64,000 nt of DNA from Nelumbo lutea (lineage: Eukaryota > Streptophyta > Magnoliopsida > Proteales > Nelumbonaceae): positions 66,126,383-66,190,382 of the forward strand of contig JAKGHH010000002.1 of assembly GCA_022828595.1 (NCBI GenBank). Reading direction: 5' to 3'. Made by a program: the position numbers and the translations under genes. This document shows positions 48,433 through 57,984 of the stretch, piece after piece (position 1 is the stretch's first letter; every line of letters starts with the position of its first letter). The notes below the pieces were generated by a model. It saw only the letters and a list, made by a program, of their open reading frames with translations, had not been told where the DNA came from and searched no databases.

Positions 48433-48597
48433 TACGTGGGTCCTACGTTTTTACGGACGTGGCATGTTATGATAGGCCATATTATGAATTGATTCCGACA
48501 TTAAGGGTCAACTAAAAATTGTCACCATATCTTTTGGCATACACATCGGCCAACTTGCCTACCTGGTAAATCTTGGAATTGCATAAAACCCCACGTG
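48433..48597 (-). promoter_or_regulatory. Cluster of ACGT-core motifs upstream of the WD40 gene
   Basis: Three sites in 165 bases: TACGTGGG (48433-48440), GACGTGGC (48456-48463) and the perfect G-box CACGTG (48592-48597), 280-440 bases upstream of the start codon. bZIP and bHLH/PIF factors bind such sites in plants. Function here is inferred only from position. Confidence 0.4.
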
Positions 48598-49321
48598 ATG
48601 TATTTTTCACCTAACAAAAGATCGGGCTTCATCACACCCACCGGTCTCCAAGATTAGTAACAGTTGCTGGCGAGTCCGGCTTCGGTCCGGGCTGCTTCAG
48701 TCAGGGCACCGTCCACGCATCCTCCAATTGTGTAAACGTTTGAAGCATGCCGGGAAGTTGTTTGAAACGTTTGATGCCGTTAAGCCTTCAAAACCCACGC
48801 TATCTGAAATTCCACTTTGCTTAAAATCTCTGTTCGTCGCCGGAGAAATGAGAACTCCGGCAATTGATCCTTCTATACATCGCCTGAATGTCCGTATCTC
48901 CGTTCTTCGCAGTCACGTCTTTCACGAGCCTTGTTTTAACCGCTCTTGAAAATGGAGAGCAGCAGTTGAAGGCAGAAGAGAATTTCTCTGGTTTTAGTCT
49001 CGTTAAAGAACATGCCTCCTTTCAAGATCCAGCCATTAGATGGCCATTTGCTTGAAGAGTCTTTTGTGAAATCGCGGTTAAGCCTGTCGTGAAATCGCGT
49101 CTCAAGAGGCTCTTCGAGCGGCAAGAGAAAACACGGTCACAAAATCCGAGTCGGCTCTATTCGCCAGATTCTATACTTCTATTTCAAAAACACGGTCACA
49201 AATAAATTCCACATACAGGGTGCGGAGAACCATCAACCTAGCGGGAAGAATAACGAAAGAGGATGTTGAGGAAGCTCTTCGCCGGCACCGGTGCCACCAT
49301 GGACCAATGGCATATGATATC

Positions 49322-50166
49322 TGATGGAGCGCAATCCGGCCGGTCTTAGCTGTCAACGAACTCGCCTCTGGGCTGGAGCGTTGGGGAGCCTGAAATGGGA
49401 AAGATGGGAGAACTCCGGGGGGAATCCGGTGGGATAGCTCCGAAGCTCAAGTCAATAATCTCTCAAAGGCGAAGTATAGACCAGATAGCGCAAATTTCAC
49501 ATACCTTGTTTATTGGGGGCAGGGGGCTTTTATAATCACTTCGCGCACTTGCTCCGAGGCCCTTGTCAGGTCGGGTATGATTACCCTTGCGTCTGTCAGT
49601 GCGGCCATCGTCCTTTCCGTTGGGACGGAACCGTCACTGCCTAACCGTCTCTCCAACTAGAGATGGCGGTGTCAGGAGGCGGTGGCAGATGGCCGTTTAG
49701 AGTGCGGCCGTCAGGCATCAGATCCCAAGTCAGTCAGGTGTGGCGCCCTTGGGTAAAGACTTCCTCAGTGTCAAGCATAGTACGGTTTGTTTGGTTTTGG
49801 TGTCCTGAAGGTGATGTGGTGGAGTGGTGAGCGAGGCGAAGTCTTGAGTTCAGAGGTATGTATAGGGCAGGTCAGTTCGGCGAGGTGCATCCCAAACTGT
49901 TACAAGGCAAGCCAGTTCGACGAGGTGCATCCCGAGCTGTTACAAGGCAGGCCAGTTCGATGAGGCGTATCCCGAGCTGTTACAAGGCAGGCCAGTTCAA
50001 ATTACTTTCTAGTTTGGGGCAAAGGTGAGTTCGGGCCCCTAGTAGGGAGTTCGTACCGCTGGTTTCTCCCCTTGGTGCTTGCGCCTTAGGCTTGCTTTTG
50101 TGCCGAGCTGTTGCTTTTGCCACGTGTCGCATAACTTGTGAGGTCGGGCCAAATCTTCCTTCAGCA
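49322..50166 (-). repeat. 3' LTR of the non-autonomous element
   Basis: Plus-strand limits TGATGGAGCGCAATCCGG ... CTTCCTTCAGCA. TATA on the minus strand is at about 49527-49535. It contains four copies of a 40-base unit starting at 49866, 49906, 49946 and 49986 (GGC-AGGCCAGTTCG(A/G)CGAGG). Confidence 0.92.
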
Positions 50167-50433
50167 ATTGCCCCCCACTCCTCGCGCCAAGGGTCTTGCC
50201 CTGGTGCGGGGAGTTTTGCGAGGTGGTAGGTGGATTTGTCCCGTTCTTCGAATCTTGACTGCACGAGTTGCTTTTGCCAGGGTTCTTCGATTCCAAGAAG
50301 GCGGGAAACGTTTCTACTGCTCATAAATGTTGACGGTCGTGACAGCACGCGTTTAAATTTCAAAAATTTGTGCCGCTAGGATGTGACAGCGGGTATTTAA
50401 ATTTGAAAAAAGCGCGCCACTGCCATTCTGAAG

Positions 50434-50670
50434 GGACGTGCGCTGGCGGTTTTTGTCAGTTGCTGGGAGACGTGCGGCGCGGTCAGTTTCAGAAAGACGT
50501 GCGCCGGCGCGATGTCGGTTTCAAAAGACGTGCGCTGACGTTTCGCTCTTTTCGGAAAGACGTGCGCCAATCACGTCTCGACCTCAGGGGACGTGCGGTC
50601 AGCGAGAATGTAGGTCATCGGATCGTCTTTGATCTGCACGGTTGGCTCTTGGTTACTATAGCAATAAATA
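50434..50670 (+). promoter_or_regulatory. GACGTGCG motif array and TATA of the residual antisense gene
   Basis: Six (A/G)GACGTGCG motifs, about 25-50 bases apart, between 50434 and 50600. CAATAAATAGTGGGGG follows at about 50662, then the ATG at 50891. The same order (motif cluster, AAATAGTGG, ATG for MSS.DSSD.SSS) is seen in the full-length relative at 14370-14770. Upstream position and conservation suggest the promoter of the antisense gene. Confidence 0.5.
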
Positions 50671-50793
50671 GTGGGGGACCCCAGTCGATTTGTCACTTTT
50701 GCAGTTTGCCTATTGAGCTCGCGTCCAACTTTTCAGATCGCGTCCAAGTTTTTCAGCTCGCGTCCAAGTTTTTTCAGCTCGCGTCTAGGCTGG

Positions 50794-51615
50794 TTACTTA
50801 GCCTCCAAGGTTTTTTGGCTTGTTCCCGTCTCCGGAGACTTCAAAACTTTCTTCCGGTGAGTACCTTCCTGAATCCACCTACTTTCCTCGATGTCTAGCT
50901 TTGATAGCTCAGACAACTCTTCAAGTAGGACTGATGTAGGTTCTACAAACCGAGCCGTATCCCTCGACTGCCTTACTAAGGCGCTGAAACGGTTCTTCGT
51001 GAATGGGAACTCGAGCTTGGAGGGTCGAGTTGACTTTGTTGGCGAGGTTCTTGACCCACCCGCGGGCTTTGAGGCGGGGGTGATCTTTCTTTGCTTTCGG
51101 CCCGGGGATGAGGACTGACTATTAGGGGGGTTCTGTGGTCGGGAAGCCTCTCCTTGGTGAGGTCGTCCACTTTGAGGGGAGGCCTTGACCGGCTTTGAAA
51201 CGGGGTGTCGGGGTGGAAGCAGTGGTTGGTTCAAGGGTAGCTGAGGGAACTGTTGTTGATAATGGTGTTGGGAGAGGTGGTGCAACACCTGGTGTTGCTG
51301 GAGTTGGTGCTGCTGGAATTGCTGCATTTGGGCCTGCATTGCCCGCATGCATTGCATGAGGTCATCTAGCTGGTTTTGGCGGGCTGCTAGTGGGACAGCA
51401 GTTGGTTCCGCGAAGTTCGTTTCGATGGGGGGTGGAAGGGGAATGTTCAGCGAGGGAGTGTTCAGAGGTGCCACCGCCTGTGGCACATTCAGACTTGGGA
51501 TCCCATCCACTGAAAGGGGGATGGTGAACTGCCCAATGCACACCGCCGGAACATGAAGTTGTTCTCCGGTAGTGGCTGTTTTGGTTCCACGTTCGGCACT
51601 GCTGGAGGAGGCCAT
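50794..51615 (-). CDS. Gag-like protein of the non-autonomous element, 273 aa
   Basis: Open frame beginning about 85 bases inside the 5' LTR, where gag starts in such elements. The N-terminal half has a Gln/His-rich stretch (QMQQFQQHQLQQHQVLHHL) that may form a coiled coil. The middle is Pro/Ser/Lys/Arg-rich (SPGRKQRKITPASKPAGGSR). No CCHC zinc knuckle, so it is truncated compared with a full gag. The C-terminus from about residue 190 is antisense to the first codons of the antisense ORF (50891-51118), a new fusion caused by the internal deletion. Whether it is translated is unknown. Confidence 0.6.
   Translation of the reverse strand: MASSSSAERGTKTATTGEQLHVPAVCIGQFTIPLSVDGIPSLNVPQAVAPLNTPSLNIPLPPPIETNFAEPTAVPLAARQNQLDDLMQCMRAMQAQMQQFQQHQLQQHQVLHHLSQHHYQQQFPQLPLNQPLLPPRHPVSKPVKASPQSGRPHQGEASRPQNPPNSQSSSPGRKQRKITPASKPAGGSRTSPTKSTRPSKLEFPFTKNRFSALVRQSRDTARFVEPTSVLLEELSELSKLDIEESRWIQEGTHRKKVLKSPETGTSQKTLEAK
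50891..51118 (+). pseudogene. Residual N-terminus of the antisense gene
   Basis: MSSFDSSDNSSSRTDVGSTN closely matches the start of the antisense gene at 14368 (MSSSDSSDSSSRGSDAGSTN), and the next residues AVSLD resemble VASLD. After about 30 residues the similarity ends at the deletion breakpoint and the frame continues through reverse gag sequence to 51118. Confidence 0.75.
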
Positions 51616-51701
51616 TTCAGTGTTGGAGTTTTTGGAAGAAGGGTAGGTAAAAGAGATTTAGAGGGAGGCTTTTTGGAAGCTTTCCCACAGACGACGCCAA
51701 T

Positions 51702-52535
51702 TGATGGAGCGCAATCCGGTCGGTCTTAGCTGTCAAAGAACTCGCCTCTGGGCTGGAGCGTCGGGGAGCCTGAAACGGGAAAGATGGGAGAACTCCAGGG
51801 GGAACCCGATGGGATAGCTCCGAAGCTCAAGTCAGTAATCTCTCAAAGGCGAAGTGTAGACCAGATAGCGCAAAGTTCATATACCTTGTTTGTTGGGGGC
51901 AGAGGGCTTTTATAATCACTTCGCGCACTTGCTCCGAGGCCCTTGTCAGGTCGGGTATGATTACTCTTGCGTCTGTCAGTTCGGCCGTCGTCCTTTTTGT
52001 TGGGATGGAACCGTCACTACCTAACCGTCTCTCCAACTAGAGATGGCGGTGTCAGGAGGCGGTGGCAGGTGGTCTTTTAGAGTGCGGCCGTCAGGCGTTA
52101 GATCCCAAGTTAGTCAGGTGCGGCGCCCTCGGGTAAAGACTTCCTCAGTGTCAGGCATAATACGGTTTGTTTGGTTTTGGTGCCCTGAAGGTGATGTGGT
52201 GGAGTGGTGAGCGAGGCGAAGTCTTGAGTTCGGAGGTATATATAGGGCAGGTCACCTCGCCGAACTGTTACAAGGCAGGCCAGTTCGGCGAGGTGCATCC
52301 CGAGCTGTTACAAGGTAGGCCAATTCGGCGAGGGGTATCCCGAGCTATTACAAGGCAGACCAGTTTGGATTACTTTTTGGTTTGGGGCAAAGGTGAGTTC
52401 GGGCCCCCTAGTAGGGAGTTCGGACCGCTGATTTCTCCCCTTGGTGCTTGCGCCTTAGGCTTGCTTTTGTGCCGAGCTGTTGCTTTTGCCACGTGTCGCA
52501 TAACTTGTGAGGTCGGGCCAAATCTACCTTCATCA
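51702..52535 (-). repeat. 5' LTR of the non-autonomous element
   Basis: Plus-strand limits TGATGGAGCGCAATCCGG ... TACCTTCATCA. Highly similar to the LTR at 49322-50166, with one 40-base unit partly deleted near 52256. TATA on the minus strand is at 51907-51915. Confidence 0.92.
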
Positions 52536-52785
52536 ATATCAAATTGTCACTTCTCCTCCATTTGCTCCACCGTCGACTCTATCGTGCTCCGCTAGCTGAA
52601 AGAGCACAACCTCGAAGTCTCTAAAATGACTCCACCACCAGTAAATCCATCAAACAAACTCTCCCTTCTCTATATTTCTCAGAAATAGTCGAGCTAAATT
52701 TGTGTTGAGTTTCTATTTATCTCCCCTAATTTTGTCTAGGGTTTAAGCACTTCTCCTAAATCTGTCCACGTTTTGTGTTTCACAG

Positions 52786-53116
52786 AAGGTGAACCCACCG
52801 GCTCCTTTCACAATCCTGAAAGGCGCACTCGATTCAAACGGTCCAGTGCTCCGACGAACTTATGGCAATGAAGAGATAAGTATATCAGTTATGCGGTTAG
52901 CCAACATTGTTCCTGGTGGTGGAGATGAAGATGAGGACGGCATTAATCGGTTATTGAGATGAAGATGCAGCGAAGCCCGACCGAGAGGACTCCATTCATT
53001 TCTTGTGTGGGCTTTATCCAGATGCATTGGGAATTCACTGTGTTTCTATTGCGTCCTAAGCTCCAGTCTTCTCAATTTCTGGTTGTTCCTAAGAAATATA
53101 GTGGTCCGATTTTCCA
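52786..53116 (+). pseudogene. Captured mitochondrial glycoprotein (MAM33/p32-like) exon
   Basis: After a CACAG acceptor the frame reads KVNPPAPFTILKGALDSNGP, YGNEEISISVMRLANIVPGG, then (after a frameshift near 52965) DREDSIHFLCGLYPDALGIH and (after another near 53070) LRPKLQSSQFLVVPKKYSGP, ending at a GTAAGT donor. These match the plant mitochondrial glycoprotein family (acidic matrix proteins related to yeast MAM33 and human p32). Only one internal exon is recognised; the C-terminal helical half is missing. It lies between the long inverted repeats, so I read it as a captured fragment. Confidence 0.75.
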
Positions 53117-53362
53117 GTAAGTCTTCTTCTTATTCTTAACTTGTTTCTCTTTATTTTTCTGTTTATCATTTTTTTGTTCACTTACAGGAGAGGGAGAAGA
53201 GAACCGTCGGGTGGATGGAAGCAGAGAGAGGGAGAAGAGAACCTGCCACACTCGAGCGAGAGGAGGGGACTCGAAAAAGTGGGTTTTGAAAGCTAACGGC
53301 GTCAAACGTTTCAAACAACCTCGCACATGCTTCAAACGTTTACACGAGCAGAGGACACGCGT

Positions 53363-53717
53363 CCTCCAATCACGCGAACGGTTTTAGGAATAATCAAAGC
53401 CCCACTGACACTGATATTTCTACAGATTTCAATGGTTTTAGGAATAAAGAGAAGAAGATCTTCAGTTTATGACCATCAGTTCATCACAAAATTTCATAAA
53501 ATATCAATATTCGGAACAACTTCATTACCTTTAATTTTCCCGACCGCAAATGTGTCTTTTTCCCCGTAGGTTTCCCTGTCACTCACTGGACTTGCTACAA
53601 ACAATCCCTGTGACCGGCAGCAAGAACATATATAACTGTTTACATGAAACCAGAAGTGAACGTCAGTACTCAGTTGATACCTTGCTGGTTCATATCTGGT
53701 TATAATGACCCTACATA
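53363..53717. other. Noncoding spacer
   Basis: Sequence between the Pack-MULE-like element and the next repeat. No gene. Confidence 0.5.
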
Positions 53718-54240
53718 TCAATGTTTTAAAAACCGATTCACAAAAGCATGGCCACCGGTTTTGGGTAAGCGGTTTGAACGGATGGCCCGTATTTGTTTAA
53801 AATAATTAAAAATCATTAAAAAAAAACGTCGAATGGATCGACAATGAAGGTTTAAAGTATCGATACGATACCAATTCCGGTCGTATTGTATCGGTACTTA
53901 AAAATGATTGATAGTTTTTTTTCAAAGTTTGGTTTTTTGGGAAGTATATAAGATGCTTTTTATTATGAAAAAAAAATTAGGGGCTCGAAACACCTGGAAA
54001 CAACGGTCCGTAGTGTATCTTATCTTTTTTAAAAGATACGATACGATACACCCTGTATCGGGTATATCGTATCGATACTTTGAACCTTGTCGACAATTCC
54101 ATTACCCAAGTCAATGGGTCACTGACCAAGTCAAGAGTTTTGGTCAAGGAACAAGTTAGGGGTGAAACAGAACCAGTTGCTTAAACGGTTCTTAAGCCAA
54201 ACAATCCAACTGTCCCAATCAATGGTGGTTCGAAAACACT
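53718..54240. repeat. Copy of the GTTTTAAAAACCG-type repeat, interrupted
   Basis: Begins AATGTTTTAAAAACCGATTC and contains CGGTTTTGGGTAAGCGGTTT and, after the insertion at 53846-54089, CAAGTCAATGGGTCACTGACC. Removing that insertion with its duplication joins the two halves. Confidence 0.65.
53846..54089. mobile_element. hAT-type MITE, CAAGGTTYAAA family, copy 3
   Basis: Ends GAAGGTTTAAAGTATCGATA and GTATCGATACTTTGAACCTTG (shown trimmed: TATCGATACTTTGAACCTTG). The 8-bp duplication TCGACAAT is perfect at 53838-53845 and 54090-54097. 244 bases with GATACGATAC-rich inner arms. It is inserted in the dispersed repeat at 53718-54240. Confidence 0.92.
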
Positions 54241-54332
54241 GGTACAGATCCTTGAGTATGTTTATTTCTCTAGGAGAGTTACATAATGGTAAACATGGAT
54301 TTGGTTCAGTTCTAAGGCATAACCTAGAACCT

Positions 54333-54605
54333 ATATTGTAGAAGTTTGGTTCCAAATTCGGAACCAAAACCTATTCTATCAAGATTAGTTTAACGTTGAT
54401 TCGGGCCTTGTTGGTTTTTCAGTTTTTTTTTTATTTTTTTGTGGAACCTGTTCTTTCTTTAATCCTTACCGATATTGTAGAAGTTGGTTTCAGGCTTTTG
54501 GAACCAGAACCTATTTTATCAAAATCAGTTTTAATGTTGATTCTGGCCTTGTTGGTTTCAGGGTTTTCTTGCGGAATCTGTTCTTTCTTTAATCCTTTCT
54601 CCCAA
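54333..54605. repeat. 140-bp tandem duplication
   Basis: TATTGTAGAAGTTTGGTT (54333) and TATTGTAGAAGTTGGTTT (54473) open two copies that continue through GAACCA(A/G)AACCTATT, GTTGATTC(G/T)GGCCTTGTTGG and TGTTCTTTCTTTAATCCTT. Confidence 0.88.
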
Positions 54606-56334
54606 AAAATAGAACGTGTTTTTTAAAATCTTAATTTTCATCAATAATAATAATAATAATAATAATATAGTTAAAAAATTATTATTATAATTTAAATTTT
54701 GTGATAACTTTTGCATTAGTTATTATACATATTCAAATATTAAATTGAAAAAACATTGATCAAATCACTCAAGTGATTAAGGAGTTGTTCAACTAACATG
54801 GTTGGTTTTGTTTTTGAACACCCCCTAAATGGTCAAGTGAGACCATGGAACATGAGTCTTGGGTTCACATCATTACATCCTCAAAGTATTCTGGGATTTA
54901 TTTTTAGACAAGTTTAGTTCCAAGACTTATTCCACTAGCATCAACTAAGGGATTGGTTCAAGTAGCGTAAACTCCTAGAATCTAGAACTGGGTTGGTTCT
55001 AAGAATTTGAAACCAGACTCTATCCAATAGCAGATTGGGTAGGGTCAGTTCTAAGCATTTACAGCCAGACTCTACCCAGTAACAGGCTGGATATATAGGG
55101 TCAGTTTAATGCAGAAGCAAGGTTGGTTCCATTTGATTCCAAATAGAGCCTAACCATTTACTCACCCCTAATTATACATCTTATTGGATGCAAACTCATT
55201 TGTGGAACACATTAATTTTATACATTTTTAATTGTATAGAGAAAAGATACATTTCTTGCGTAGGGAATTACTCAATTACCCCAAACTGAGTTCAATTTCC
55301 CTCCTTCCATGAAGTCCCTCCTGTGTCCTGGTGCATTCAGATTCATGGAAGGAGTGAAAGTGAACTCCTACAAACCCAAGAATCCCCAAACCCAGATAAA
55401 ACCGAGATTCATCCCAAGTCTCAACTAGCAACCAGCAGGAGAGAGATAGCAGCTGGCACACCTCCATTAGAGTGTAAAAAGAGTTCTAAAATGGAGAAAG
55501 AGGAAGTAGCAGAAAAAAACGATCGATAAGAAGATATGCTCATTCATCAGTTCTTTCTATATATGTTAAACAAAACAGCAACCAAATTAGTCAGCCAAAG
55601 TGGGAGAGAGTATAAGTTGTTGGTTGAATGCACTGGTTTGTGCAAATGCTGAAAACACAACTAAACAAATGGGTTAGAGAATTTTGAACGAGCTATATAT
55701 AACACAACAACAGTCGTAACTTATGAAGTAGTGGAGAGTCTAGAAACTGGGGAGGGGAAGCTGCAGCGAATGGTCAATATTCGCAAGAATGACAAGATAG
55801 GGTGTTGGTTCAACAGACGGTCGGACTCGTGCATCTACTTCCCAGAACTCTGTGACGCATAAGAAGTAAAACTTGGAATTCTTTCCTTCCGACGGTGGAT
55901 AACAAGGCCACATACGCCACAACATGGATTGGGTGGGCGCCTTTGATTCTGCCTTGGTAGTTGGTAGTGAACTCATTACTCATCTCATCAAGGTCGAGAT
56001 TCCATCCGCGCTTCAGAAACGTTATTCTCTACCTTTCCAAAATGAAAGAAGGAGCTCGCATTGGTTCTCTCAATAAAATGCTTACACACCAGAGATTGCA
56101 ATAAATTCTAAGGCATTGACATCACATACTCGCAAGGCAACAACGCTAAAAAAAAGATTTCCGAAAAGATATGTTACCGAAAGAGCTTTGACTCAAAGCG
56201 TTCCTATGAACTGATCAATTTGGTCACTGCTACTTTGATATTGATTGATTGGGTGTAAGTTTCTCCGATATCTTATCTTTCCGATATCATAATTGAACCA
56301 TTTTTTTAGGAAGAACTCTAAAATCTGGATCTAA
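54606..56334. other. Noncoding spacer
   Basis: Contains an AAT microsatellite (about 54641-54667) and a smaller CCAGACTCTA(T/C)CCA repeat near 55015-55080. A minus-strand open frame at 55740-55976 (MSSLPTTKAESKAPTQSML...) is not recognised. It could be an exon of an unknown gene, but nothing around it supports that. Confidence 0.45.
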
Positions 56335-56422
56335 TCCCAACAGTCATTGCAATCATATATTAGAAACATCTCTTGTCATGGAGGTAGATGTTTCCAATGC
56401 ACGGCTGTAATTGTTATTGGGA
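56335..56422. mobile_element. Hairpin MITE (foldback family, copy 3)
   Basis: TCCCAACAGTCATTGCAATC ... TTAGAAACATCTC pairs with AGATGTTTCCAATGC ... TTATTGGGA. The inner hairpin words are those of the copies at 36185 and 40050. Short and degenerate; no target duplication called. Confidence 0.65.
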
Positions 56423-57172
56423 CGACGGTTGTTGGAACCCTGATGGAATTTCCAAAAGCCACCCATAGTCAAGAGACGATGAAGGTATGTCACTTTACTA
56501 AAAAAACTTGTATATACCCACTCGGTATTTTGTTTATATATATATATTAGATTTGCATTGCAAACAAACATGTTCAGTTCAATGTTTACGTTCTTAGCAA
56601 ACGCAACCTTAACTACTATCCAAAAATAAACAAACTTACCGCAGAGGTCCTTAATAAAAAGGCAAAGAGTGGCAACACTGGCTCTATCTCCTCATTGACA
56701 AAGAAGAAAACTTAACCCATCTGTCACCGGAGTAGAGAACCAAATTTTGTCACTTTGGATCCCACATAACACTACCGCTCTGTATTGACAACTGCAATAT
56801 CGTGTGGGTAGGAATGTGGCCCAAGTAGGAACAGCTTGTGGGTATCAGATCCGAGCCCAAATTCTGTTAGTGAGGAGACAGAGCCAGTGAATTGAAACGG
56901 ATTATTTTGTTGGTTATGGATGGTGTAAGTGCCTAGAGATCCGGATTGGTCTTAATAATTCCCATATCTGCCACACACCATCAATTTAATCCAATCCCTT
57001 GGAGCCTGAATTAGTTGCACTCGATGGTTGTGTTAGGATATGTGTAATAATAGGGTTCAATTATGACATCCGAAGACATGATATTAGAAAAACTTGTAAC
57101 CAATCAACCGGTGTTATAAAAGTGGTTACAGGGTTTTGATTGGTTAAAGTTGTTTCATTATTCTGCCTTTTC
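56423..57172. other. Noncoding spacer
   Basis: AGCAAACGCAACCTTA at about 56598 resembles the element end at 5010-5025. No gene. Confidence 0.45.
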
Positions 57173-57541
57173 GGGCGTGTTTGAAAACGATACAAATATG
57201 TAGAGTGTAAAAAGATTTATATAAATTGTAAAATAGGGTTAGTTTTGCACTGGCAAATTTATCTTCTTATCAAATAGACTTTTAGTTGTAATGGATGCAA
57301 ACATGAATTCCAATAAAGTATATATATATATATATTTTTTTTATCAAAAGTCCACTTGAATGCAAATTTACTTATTTTTTATTGATGTACTTTTACATCA
57401 TATTATCAATGTAAATATGCATCAATCTGTCATTTGTCAATGCATAAATGTAATGTTGCCAAACAGTCCAAAGTGAATCTGAGTACAAATTTACGCTGAA
57501 CTGTGATTTACACTCCATTTGCATTGTTTTCAAGCACAGCC
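57173..57541. mobile_element. 369-bp MITE
   Basis: Left end GGGCGTGTTTGAAAACGATA and the right end read backwards GGCTGTGCTTGAAAACAATG are matching inverted repeats of about 26 bases. The interior is AT-rich with an AT run near 57320. No clear target duplication. Confidence 0.8.
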
Positions 57542-57984
57542 TTTAATAATAACTAATGAGGACCCCTACGTTGCAAGGGAAAAAAATAAATAGTTTTCAA
57601 ATAAATAATTTTATTTAGGGGGTTGCAAGATTAAAAGTCATTAGAAAAAGAAAAATAATTTGTTAAAGAAAAATAAACTATCTTTTTGAATAAAAGAAAA
57701 ATAAATTATTTTCATTAAAATAAAAAAGTATTGCCTAGAAACTAAAAGCCACATAGCCTCTCTCTCTCTATGCTAACACCCGGCACTAAGCCCTATAGGG
57801 TCCCACATAAGCCGCTCTATTCCCCCTAATTATGACACAAGGCCCATAACCTCTTGGCATCAGGACCCACATAACCTCTCTCTCCCTCTCTCTCTCTATT
57901 TTGATTCATGTGTTGTCAAAAAATATATCGAACCCACACCATTTAAGATAGAACTAGCTGAATGCAATAGCTGTTAGCAAGATG
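57542..57984. other. Noncoding spacer
   Basis: AT-rich, with two CT-rich stretches (57763-57771 and 57877-57898). No gene. Confidence 0.5.

Larger units (their letters stand above)
49322..52535 (-). mobile_element. Complete non-autonomous Tat LTR element (deletion derivative)
   Basis: Two LTRs (49322-50166 and 51702-52535) flank 1.5 kb of interior. The 5-bp target duplication ATATC is perfect (49317-49321 and 52536-52540). On the minus strand the order is 5' LTR, primer site (TGGCGTCGTCTGTGGGAA next to 51702), gag-like ORF, polypurine tract (about 50167-50180) and 3' LTR. No protease, RT, RNase H or integrase is present. The interior joins the start of gag to the start of the antisense gene known from 12438-14368, so nearly all of pol was deleted. 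It inserted into the Pack-MULE-like element. Confidence 0.93.
48730..53362. mobile_element. Pack-MULE-like element with captured gene fragment, split by an LTR element
   Basis: Long terminal inverted repeats: left arm 48730-48798 and right arm 53279-53345, both opening GTGTAAACGTTTGAAGCATG when read inward and staying similar for about 67-69 bases to the AAAACCCAC end. Without the later LTR element (49322-52535 plus its 5-bp duplication) the element is about 1.4 kb. It contains part of a mitochondrial glycoprotein gene (52786-53116) and no transposase, as Pack-MULEs do. CCTCCAATT (48721-48729) and CCTCCAATC (53363-53371) form a possible 9-bp duplication (8/9). That would leave 17 extra bases on the right end, so this border is uncertain. 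Confidence 0.72.

Noticed and set aside
50370..50801. 143-codon plus-strand frame in the non-autonomous element
   Set aside because: It spans the motif array and leader of the antisense gene; no similarity to any protein I know and no match in the sister copy.
55740..55976. 78-codon minus-strand frame
   Set aside because: Looks less random than most, but no family is recognised and no exon partner was found; left as unassigned.
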